DNA of 5,112 nt from FEN-727 sp036508635. Lineage in GTDB: Bacteria; Actinomycetota; Geothermincolia; Fen-727; Anoxymicrobiaceae. The notes under the pieces were generated by a model. The model was given only the letters and a program-made list of their open reading frames with translations. It was not told the DNA's origin and did no database searches. The DNA lies in NCBI GenBank assembly GCA_036508635.1, contig DATCGY010000198.1, positions 1 to 5,112 on the forward strand, read 5' to 3'. This document shows positions 1 to 4,554 of this stretch, piece by piece; within the stretch, counting starts at the first letter, position 1; each line of letters begins with the position of its first letter. A program made the position numbers and the translations under genes.

Positions 1-599
1 GCCGAAAGGCTTGAGCCTTCCGAGAGTCCCGATTCTGTGGAGACGATCGAAGGTCACGGTGACTCTCCCCGGACGCCCGTTCTGCTGGATGAGATACAGC
101 CGTCCATGCTTCATACCCACAACGATGGCGACGTGCCCGCAGCTCGAATAACCCGGCACTTTTCGAAGACAATGGCATCACCCCAGACCGGGATGCTGTT
201 CATGTCACCATTGGGATGCTTCACCAGCCCTTCCGGCGCCGCAGCCCACATCTGGTAAGCGTATGCAACCGGCCAGACCGGAGCGTAACCCCACTTCTGC
301 GCGTAGAGACGCTGTACTACCTCCACGCACTGCCATTTCTGCCCGTACTTGTAGTTCATTGGCTCAGAGTGGGGCTCGCGGTTGTCATAGACGTCGACGC
401 CGCCCCACTCGGCGGCAGGTATCAGGACTTTGTCGACCTGGTGACGGCTTTGCCTCGCAGGTGTCGACTGCGACGCGGTACGCGGGTGGCTCGCACCGAC
501 TTCACTTCGCACATTGTTTTGACCGCAACCGGAAATCACAAAGAGCAGGGACGCGATGATTGCCAGAGCGGCAGTCTGTGCTCGAAGTGATCTCACCAT
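1..599 (-). CDS. Lipoprotein with a CHAP peptidoglycan amidase/peptidase domain, frameshifted and partial at the window edge
   Basis: An exported CHAP-domain hydrolase, sister of the preceding gene product. MVRSLRAQTAALAIIASLLF leads to a canonical lipobox VISGC with lipidated C25, then a Ser/Thr/Gln-rich linker (about 28-52). The CHAP domain begins near 59 and matches the neighbour closely: 38 of 47 residues are identical over GVDVYDN through WPV-x-Y, including nucleophile C91 in GQKWQCVEVVQRLY. The uninterrupted frame stops at TGA 111-113 after 162 residues, but the tail after DAIVFEK is unlike CHAP. The catalytic His motif SSCGHVAIVVG and the LYLIQQNG strand occur in another frame from about 159 down to position 1. 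Adding one base to the four T at 160-163 (A on the coding strand) restores DAIVFEKVPGYSSCGHVAIVVG-like continuity. The restored frame is open to the left edge, so the true C-terminus is outside the window. Confidence 0.85.
261..401 (-). repeat. Duplicated CHAP core, copy in the second lipoprotein gene
   Basis: This is the partner of 902-1042. It encodes GVDVYDN through PVAY (residues 67-113) of the second lipoprotein. The second gene lacks the NlpC/P60 domain, so either it was duplicated without that domain or lost it. Confidence 0.75.
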
Positions 600-685
600 G
601 TGACGTTCGGGCCTCCTTTGTTACGAGGCGAGTGCAGCCATCCGATCGCGTACTTGATGCCAGCGTCGCCGACTCTGTGGGCCGC
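593..685 (-). pseudogene. In-frame coding remnant after the TAA: C-terminal tail of the CHAP domain
   Basis: After the TAA the same frame stays open for 30 codons to TGA at 593-595. It reads AAHRVGDAGIKYAIGWLHSP and then about ten more residues. HRVG with the following residues corresponds to HRIGTLGRLKPFG in the sister protein, read in its repaired frame. The TGA would overlap the next start codon by a few bases (ATGGTGA), a usual coupled-gene arrangement. This supports the tail as the original C-terminus, lost by a nonsense change or a base-call error. Confidence 0.55.
612..619 (-). promoter_or_regulatory. Ribosome binding site of the second CHAP lipoprotein gene, long spacing
   Basis: AAAGGAGG on the coding strand sits 12 bases ahead of the ATG at 597-599, longer than the usual 5-9. 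No better start is available: the ATG begins a textbook lipoprotein signal peptide. The site lies inside the remnant tail of the preceding gene. Confidence 0.6.
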
Positions 686-1648
686 TTAGTCATAGGCAAT
701 GATGCTTCTGGTGCCGGCGTTCTGTTCGAAGACATATAGCTTGCCCGCCGAGCAACCGACGACGATGACGACATGGCCGATATCTTCAGAGTTGTAGCGG
801 TTCTGAAGGACTATCGCGTCTCCCCACCCGGGGCTGCTCGAACGGTCGCCATTCCTATGCCGCTCGATCCCCTGCGGTGCCTTGTCGAACAACTGGCACC
901 CGTACTTGACCGGCCAGATCGGCTGGTAACCCCACTTCACCGCGTACAGCCGCTGGACCAGCTCGACGCACTGCCACTTCTGTCCGTACTGGTAGTTCAG
1001 CGGCTCGGAATGCGGTTTTGTATTGTCGTAGACGTCGACGCCCTGCCACGCGCTCGCGGGGATGGCGACCACATCGAAGTCCTTGCCGCTTTGAGGCTGG
1101 GGCATGAGCACCCGCCTGGCCGCGGACATCACCCGGCGGTAGGTCGCGACCCTCTCAACGCAGACCCTGCCGAGATGCGCGTTCAACATAAGCCCTCCGC
1201 CGAGATAGATCCCGACGTGGCCGTTGTTGTAGAAGAAGAGCAGGTCGCCGGCTTCCGCCTTCTCTTCCCGGACAGCCTTGCCGGACTTCACCTGATCGTA
1301 GGTCACGCGGGGCAGCTTGACCCCGACCTTCGAAAATGCGTGCTGCATTAGCCCGCTGCAGTCCCAGGTGTCCGGCCCGGTGCCACCCCATCGATATTTC
1401 TTGCCCAGTTCCGCGAGGGCTACTTCGATCACTTTCATCCGCCTGGAATCGGCGCCAGCGTTTTTCGCCTCAGCCAACGCCGCTTGCAGTTCATTGCCTG
1501 AGATGCCATTGTCGGGGTTACCCATTGTTATGGCGGCACCGCGTCCAGCCTCCGGCATGCAACCGCACTGGGCCAGGAGTGCAAGCACAACGACAGCCAT
1601 GCATGCTGCGACCGGCAACTTCGCCTCTTGTTTCGTCGAGAAGACCAT
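686..1648 (-). CDS. Secreted lipoprotein-like NlpC/P60 endopeptidase with a second, CHAP amidase/peptidase domain
   Basis: A 320-residue exported peptidoglycan hydrolase with two cysteine-peptidase domains. The N-terminus has a basic start, a hydrophobic stretch (about 11-26) and LLAQCGC, a probable but non-canonical lipobox (C28 or C30). The NlpC/P60 domain (about 71-182) contains KYRWGGTGPDTWDCSGL with nucleophile C97, NNGHVGIYLG with H144 and a third polar residue near H158. The CHAP domain starts near 195, with nucleophile C227 in GQKWQCVELVQRLY, H292 in IGHVVIVVG and FEQN (307-310). Such enzymes cut peptide cross-links or amide bonds in peptidoglycan. The gene ends at TAA (686-688) after IIAYD. 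The same frame continues with AAHRVGDAGIKYAIGWLHSP to TGA at 593-595, and the HRVG part aligns with the sister protein, so the TAA appears to truncate the last 30 residues or so. It lies 46 bp downstream of the membrane-protein gene and overlaps the next gene if read through. Confidence 0.9.
   Translation of the reverse strand: MVFSTKQEAKLPVAACMAVVVLALLAQCGCMPEAGRGAAITMGNPDNGISGNELQAALAEAKNAGADSRRMKVIEVALAELGKKYRWGGTGPDTWDCSGLMQHAFSKVGVKLPRVTYDQVKSGKAVREEKAEAGDLLFFYNNGHVGIYLGGGLMLNAHLGRVCVERVATYRRVMSAARRVLMPQPQSGKDFDVVAIPASAWQGVDVYDNTKPHSEPLNYQYGQKWQCVELVQRLYAVKWGYQPIWPVKYGCQLFDKAPQGIERHRNGDRSSSPGWGDAIVLQNRYNSEDIGHVVIVVGCSAGKLYVFEQNAGTRSIIAYD
902..1042 (-). repeat. Duplicated CHAP core, copy in the NlpC/P60-CHAP gene
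   Basis: This stretch encodes GVDVYDN through PVKY (residues 203-249) of the first hydrolase and is a diverged copy of 261-401 in the next gene. The encoded proteins share 38 of 47 residues, centred on the catalytic Cys motif YGQKWQCVE. Both copies have the same orientation, consistent with tandem duplication of a CHAP module. Confidence 0.75.
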
Positions 1649-1655
1649 CCGCGAA

Positions 1656-1664
1656 CCTCCTCCC
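1656..1664 (-). promoter_or_regulatory. Ribosome binding site that sets the start of the NlpC/P60-CHAP gene
   Basis: The coding strand reads GGGAGGAGG followed by seven bases (TTCGCGG) and ATG at 1646-1648. This strong site decides for this start over the ATG 111 bases further upstream, which lacks such a site and lies inside the membrane-protein gene. GAACC and GGTTC flank the site (1669-1665 and 1657-1653) and could hold much of it in a small loop. Confidence 0.8.
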
Positions 1665-1694
1665 GGTTCATGCTTATCCCGATGACCGTCTCGC

Positions 1695-2204
1695 TCACCA
1701 GGACGGCCTGGGGGGTCTCGACAGAAGGTAGATGACCGCCCAGGTGGGAAGGGTGACAAAGGCTACGATCGCCGACATCACGATGACCTTTGCCGTGTCG
1801 ATCCGGTTGTGAAGGAGCCTGCCGATGAGCACGGCCTGCACAAGCCCGAGCAGCACGAAAGTAAACAGGGAGGGGATGAGAAGGAATCTGAAGCCATGGA
1901 ACTCCTGGTAAACAGCGTAGCCGCCCGATCTCAGGAATCCATAGAAAGTATGGTGCAACTCATACGACGGCATAAGTGCATTGGCGAGCAGCAGGAAGGC
2001 TTCGTCCACGACAAGCCCCAGTGACACGGTGATCGCTGCATAAGGGACCAGGTTGCGAGGTGATTTGAACCGGTCGAATTCCCCCGCGATGTAGAACACC
2101 GCTCCCGCGATCACCAGGAAGACACCCAGGTTCACGAGCCATGTCAATATCCACGCCAGCCAGTGCGTCCGTGGCACAATGGGTACGCTATCTCCAAAGA
2201 ACAT
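1695..2204 (-). CDS. Four-helix integral membrane protein of unknown function
   Basis: I do not recognise a family for this 169-residue protein. It shows four hydrophobic segments: about 15-41, 51-78, 105-131 and 137-161. A short loop GEFDRFKSPRN separates helices 1 and 2. A longer polar, aromatic loop rich in His and Tyr (about 79-104, including SYELHHTFYGF) separates helices 2 and 3. The second helix carries an acidic DE pair (67-68). There is no cleavable signal peptide or catalytic motif, and it ends shortly after the last helix with SRPPRPSW. The start at 2202-2204 is supported by a perfect AAGGAGG four bases upstream, itself inside a predicted hairpin. It lies 102 bp after the sensor kinase gene and 46 bp before the NlpC/P60 lipoprotein gene, so it may be the first gene of the hydrolase group and an envelope partner or target of the two-component system. 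Coding status is well supported; the role is unknown. Confidence 0.85.
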   Translation of the reverse strand: MFFGDSVPIVPRTHWLAWILTWLVNLGVFLVIAGAVFYIAGEFDRFKSPRNLVPYAAITVSLGLVVDEAFLLLANALMPSYELHHTFYGFLRSGGYAVYQEFHGFRFLLIPSLFTFVLLGLVQAVLIGRLLHNRIDTAKVIVMSAIVAFVTLPTWAVIYLLSRPPRPSW

Positions 2205-2208
2205 TGCT

Positions 2209-2251
2209 CCTCCTTCTTCCGCTGGTTCGATTGTCGACCCTGAAGAAGGAG
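2209..2251 (-). promoter_or_regulatory. 5' leader hairpin pairing with the Shine-Dalgarno sequence of the membrane-protein gene
   Basis: In the minus-strand transcript CUCCUUCUUC (2251-2242) is perfectly complementary to GAAGAAGGAG (2219-2210), which contains most of the AAGGAGG ribosome binding site (2215-2209) four bases before the ATG at 2204. Between these arms a second dyad, GGGUCGA and UCGAACC around CAA (2240-2224), adds six pairs with one mismatch. Together they form a nearly continuous 42-nt hairpin that would hide the ribosome binding site. This could give translational control, such as opening by temperature, a protein or upstream translation. No known riboswitch family is recognised. 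Pairing is direct; function is inferred. Confidence 0.5.
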
Positions 2252-2267
2252 TAGGGATGGAGCTACT

Positions 2268-2284
2268 GTGAAATCGCGGTGAAA
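2268..2284 (-). promoter_or_regulatory. Candidate response-regulator operator: direct repeat with 11-bp period
   Basis: On the coding strand TTTCAC occurs twice, 11 bp apart (2284-2279 and 2273-2268), reading TTTCACCGCGATTTCACAG. An 11-bp direct-repeat period is the standard recognition geometry of OmpR/PhoB-family regulators, one of which is encoded just upstream. The units resemble the actinobacterial PHO-box unit GTTCACC. Read on the other strand they give TGTGAA-N5-GGTGAA, a weaker likeness to WalR sites. The repeat lies 64-80 bases ahead of the membrane-protein start. I could not identify a convincing -10 element, so the promoter itself is not located. The repeat is visible; binding is inference. 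Confidence 0.45.
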
Positions 2285-2289
2285 GGTAA

Positions 2290-2316
2290 GCCGGCCGGCC
2301 CGGGAGTCAGGCCGGC
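2290..2316 (-). terminator. GC-rich hairpin at the histidine kinase stop codon, possible weak terminator
   Basis: GCCGGCC (2294-2300) and GGCCGGC (2310-2316) can form a 7-bp all-GC stem around a 9-nt loop that contains the kinase stop codon. A second copy of the left arm at 2290-2296 allows slipped pairing. On the transcribed strand the hairpin is followed by CGGCTTACCTTTC, not a U tract. It is therefore at best a weak or Rho-assisted terminator, and may only be a stable 3' end or pause site. Confidence 0.3.
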
Positions 2317-3833
2317 AGCCAGATGGTCACGGTCGTGCCTTTCCCGGGCTCGCTTTCGAGCGAGATGTGGCCTCCCGATGAATCGACCGCGTGATGGGCG
2401 ATCGCGAGCCCCAATCCAGCGCCCTGCTCGCCCCCGCCCGTCCGGTGGAACCTCTCGAACACGCGCTCCAGCTCCACCGGTTCGATCCCGCGCCCGGAGT
2501 CTTCCACGATGATCGTTGCGCCTGCCAACTCCTGGCGTTCGCTCGACTTTACAGACACTCGCACGGCGCTCCCTTTCTGCGAGAACTTGATGGCGTTGTC
2601 CACGACGTTCGCGAGCGCCTGCTGCGTTTGAAGGACATCGACCGTAGCGTCCGCGCTACTGCTCGACGCGGCGAGCACAAGCTCGATGCCTGCCCGCTCG
2701 GCAAGTGGGACCATCCTATCGACCATAGTGGCTGTCAGGGTAAGCACATCGACCTGCTCGGGGTGGACCTCCTCGACTCCGGCCTCTATCCTGGCCAGGT
2801 TGAGGACGTTATTGACCATCAGTAGCAGACGCTCAGACTCGCTCAGTATGTCCCCCACAAATCGTCGATTGACATCTTCGTCGTCAAGCGCACCGTCGAG
2901 GAGAGTCTCCGCGAGCCCTCGTATGGCCGTGAGCGGAGTCCTCAACTCGTGAGACACGTTGGCAACAAACTGGCTCTTCATGTCGTCGAGCTCAGCCAAC
3001 TCCCCAACCGTCTTCTCTATCCTGTCCGCCATCCTGTCGAATGACCTTGATAATTCCGCCATCTCGCTTGAACCCTTGAGCTGCGACCGCGCACTGAGGT
3101 CTCCTCTACCGAAACGGGTGGCCGCATCCTGTATCTTCCTGAGTGGCCTTGCCAGCGTGAAGGCCATGCCTACGCTGACAACCGCGGCTACGGCGGCCGC
3201 GACCAGTCCCGCCAGGGCTATCCTGCCCTGTATTGTTCCAAGCAGGCTCGAGACAGATCCAACGCCCTTCGAGAGGCGCATGATCCCGATGGTGCGCCCA
3301 TCGAGAGAATGGATGGGATAGGCCACGTACATCGTGAACTTCCCAGTGATGGAGTCGTGCCTGGTGTCAGCTCCGTAGCCCGTGGCGAGCGCTTCCCTCA
3401 TCTCCTCAAAACCGCCGAAGCGCGAACCGGGCTTGGTCCAGTACGCCGAATCGATCACTCTCTTCCCGCTGCGGTCGGTGAAGAGAATGCGGCACGAGGT
3501 CTGCGAGCCAAGGCCCACGGCCAGGTGCTCGAGCGACTTACGCGCCGCTTCGTCCAGAGATGACAGTGAGTTGACGTGGGCCTGGGCCAGGGCGAACTCG
3601 ATAGGCCCGCGTGCCATGATAGCCTGGTTCGCAAGCGAGTTCTCCATATCATGCAAGAGATAACTCTCGAGCCTCCCCAGAAGGAGGAAACTGAAAGACA
3701 GCACTGTGACCGAGATCACCAGGATGAAGCCGAGCAGGAGCCTCCAACTGAATCCCCAGGGACGGATCCGCGTGGATGCCGGCCTGCCGCCTGCCTCACT
3801 GTTGGCTTTGCGGCGCCTGGATGTGCGCTTCAT
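2307..3833 (-). CDS. Membrane sensor histidine kinase with HAMP domain (PhoR/WalK-like)
   Basis: A 508-residue two-component sensor kinase, partner of the overlapping upstream regulator. A basic N-terminus precedes TM1 (about 31-53). An extracytoplasmic region follows (about 54-203); its SCRILFTDRSGKRVIDS and MYVAYPIHSLDGRTIGIMRLS segments resemble a Cache/PAS-like sensor fold. TM2 is about 204-227 and HAMP about 228-280. The dimerisation/phospho-acceptor helix has H295 in FVANVSHELRTPLTAIRG. The ATPase domain shows the N box at N413 (NVVDNAIKFS), G1 VEDSGRGI (442-449), F box VFERFHR and G2 GAGLGLAIAHH (471-481). All catalytic motifs look intact. The ATG at 3831-3833 lies inside the regulator gene with no convincing ribosome site, so translational coupling is likely; no in-frame start before TM1 is better. 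Ends with TGA at 2307-2309. The signal is unknown; PhoR- and WalK-type kinases share this architecture. Confidence 0.97.
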   Translation of the reverse strand: MKRTSRRRKANSEAGGRPASTRIRPWGFSWRLLLGFILVISVTVLSFSFLLLGRLESYLLHDMENSLANQAIMARGPIEFALAQAHVNSLSSLDEAARKSLEHLAVGLGSQTSCRILFTDRSGKRVIDSAYWTKPGSRFGGFEEMREALATGYGADTRHDSITGKFTMYVAYPIHSLDGRTIGIMRLSKGVGSVSSLLGTIQGRIALAGLVAAAVAAVVSVGMAFTLARPLRKIQDAATRFGRGDLSARSQLKGSSEMAELSRSFDRMADRIEKTVGELAELDDMKSQFVANVSHELRTPLTAIRGLAETLLDGALDDEDVNRRFVGDILSESERLLLMVNNVLNLARIEAGVEEVHPEQVDVLTLTATMVDRMVPLAERAGIELVLAASSSSADATVDVLQTQQALANVVDNAIKFSQKGSAVRVSVKSSERQELAGATIIVEDSGRGIEPVELERVFERFHRTGGGEQGAGLGLAIAHHAVDSSGGHISLESEPGKGTTVTIWLPA

Positions 3834-4500
3834 CTGTGAAACGATAGCCGACCCCTCTCAGCGTTTCGATCGGGTCGCGAAGCCCGGCATCGCGCAGCTT
3901 CTTTCGCAGGGTCTTGACATGACTGTCGATCGTTCGGTCGCTACCGGGCGTGTCGATGCCCCATACCACTTCCATGACCCTCGCGCGCGATAGTGCGATG
4001 CCCTGGTTGAGCATCAGGTAGTGCAGGAGCTCGAACTCCTTGCTGGTCAGCTCGACCGCGTGACCATCGACCTCGCACCTGTGCCGGTTGACGTCAAGCC
4101 TCAAAGGCCCGCTATGGAGTGCTTGCTCCCGCGACGTCGGTGCTGCGCGCCTCAACAGGGCCTTCACCCTTGCTTGAAGTTCCCTCACACTGAAGGGCTT
4201 CGCGAGGTAGTCATCGGCGCCAAGCTCGAGCCCGAGGACTTTGTCAGGAACGGTATCAAGCGCGGAGAGCATCAGCACAGGGACATCGCTCCCTGTTCTC
4301 AAGCGCTTGAGGACTTCGAAACCGTCGATGTCGGGAAGCATGATGTCGAGTATCACGAGGTCATAGCTGCCGGAGGATGCCATCCCGGCCGCTTGCATCC
4401 CGTCGCGAGCGACTTCGACCGCATGGCCGTGCTTCTCCAGGTTGTAGGAGATGAAGTCGATGATCGATTCCTCGTCGTCGACCAGGAGGATGCGTGCCAT
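3796..4500 (-). CDS. OmpR/PhoB-family response regulator (PhoP/WalR/RegX3-like)
   Basis: A 234-residue DNA-binding response regulator, the usual length for the OmpR/PhoB family. The receiver domain covers about residues 1-118 with acidic residues D8/D9, phospho-acceptor D52 in LVILDIMLPD, switch S79, Y98 and conserved K101 in DDYLAKPF. The C-terminal winged helix (about 130-222) has LTSKEFELLHYL, the recognition-helix segment RTIDSHVKTLRKKL and the closing GVGYRF, all typical. It is expected to dimerise on phosphorylation by the adjacent kinase and bind 11-bp-period direct repeats. The start at 4498-4500 gives the standard MARILLVDDEES opening. No good Shine-Dalgarno lies upstream (the leader just before ATG reads ATCCCTCC), so initiation may be weak or leaderless. 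The 3' end overlaps the kinase start by 38 bp, implying co-expression. Family is certain; assignment to PhoP, WalR or RegX3 cannot be made from the window. Confidence 0.97.
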   Translation of the reverse strand: MARILLVDDEESIIDFISYNLEKHGHAVEVARDGMQAAGMASSGSYDLVILDIMLPDIDGFEVLKRLRTGSDVPVLMLSALDTVPDKVLGLELGADDYLAKPFSVRELQARVKALLRRAAPTSREQALHSGPLRLDVNRHRCEVDGHAVELTSKEFELLHYLMLNQGIALSRARVMEVVWGIDTPGSDRTIDSHVKTLRKKLRDAGLRDPIETLRGVGYRFTDEAHIQAPQSQQ

Positions 4501-4517
4501 GGAGGGATGATATCACC

Positions 4518-4554
4518 AAACGCAATAAAGTGGTCTGACCCCTTTTTTGCGTTT
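4518..4554. repeat. 37-bp near-perfect palindrome between the lipid kinase and response regulator genes
   Basis: Two 18-bp arms (4518-4535 and 4537-4554) flank a single central T at 4536. Sixteen of 18 positions pair; the mismatches are 4531/4541 and 4526/4546. The core is GGTC-T-GACC, the flanks are A-rich on one side and T-rich on the other, and the ends are AAACGC/GCGTTT. The right arm touches the last base of the lipid kinase stop codon. Transcribed from the minus strand it would form a long hairpin and could end kinase transcription, although the last part is UUUAUUGCGUUU rather than a pure U tract. It could instead be a REP-like extragenic palindrome or the remnant end of a mobile element. 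The symmetry is directly visible; the role is inference. Confidence 0.75.

Noticed and set aside
773..1351. Plus-strand open frame of 192 codons
   Set aside because: It is antisense to the NlpC/P60-CHAP gene, whose catalytic motifs and ribosome site are clear. The antisense product shows no signal peptide or domain.
1653..1669. GAACC/GGTTC stem around the ribosome site of the NlpC/P60-CHAP gene
   Set aside because: Five base pairs with a seven-base loop is too weak to claim regulation; noted only with the ribosome site.
1698..1711. CCAGG-ACGG-CCTGG hairpin at the end of the membrane-protein gene
   Set aside because: Only five base pairs with no T tract, and it lies within codons for the C-terminal RPSW and stop, so it is not convincing as a terminator.
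1649..1759. N-terminal extension of the NlpC/P60-CHAP gene to an ATG at 1757-1759
   Set aside because: The extension overlaps the membrane-protein gene by 65 bp, encodes a Pro/Gly/Arg-rich stretch ahead of a signal peptide, and has no good ribosome site. The ATG at 1646-1648 has GGGAGGAGG at ideal spacing.
3829..3840. Single TTTCACAG on the minus strand just before the histidine kinase start
   Set aside because: It is only one unit without an 11-bp partner and lies inside response-regulator coding sequence, so it is most likely chance.
4501..4520. Possible promoter directly ahead of the response regulator
   Set aside because: AT-rich bases occur in and beside the palindrome, but no -35/-10 pair with proper spacing could be defended.
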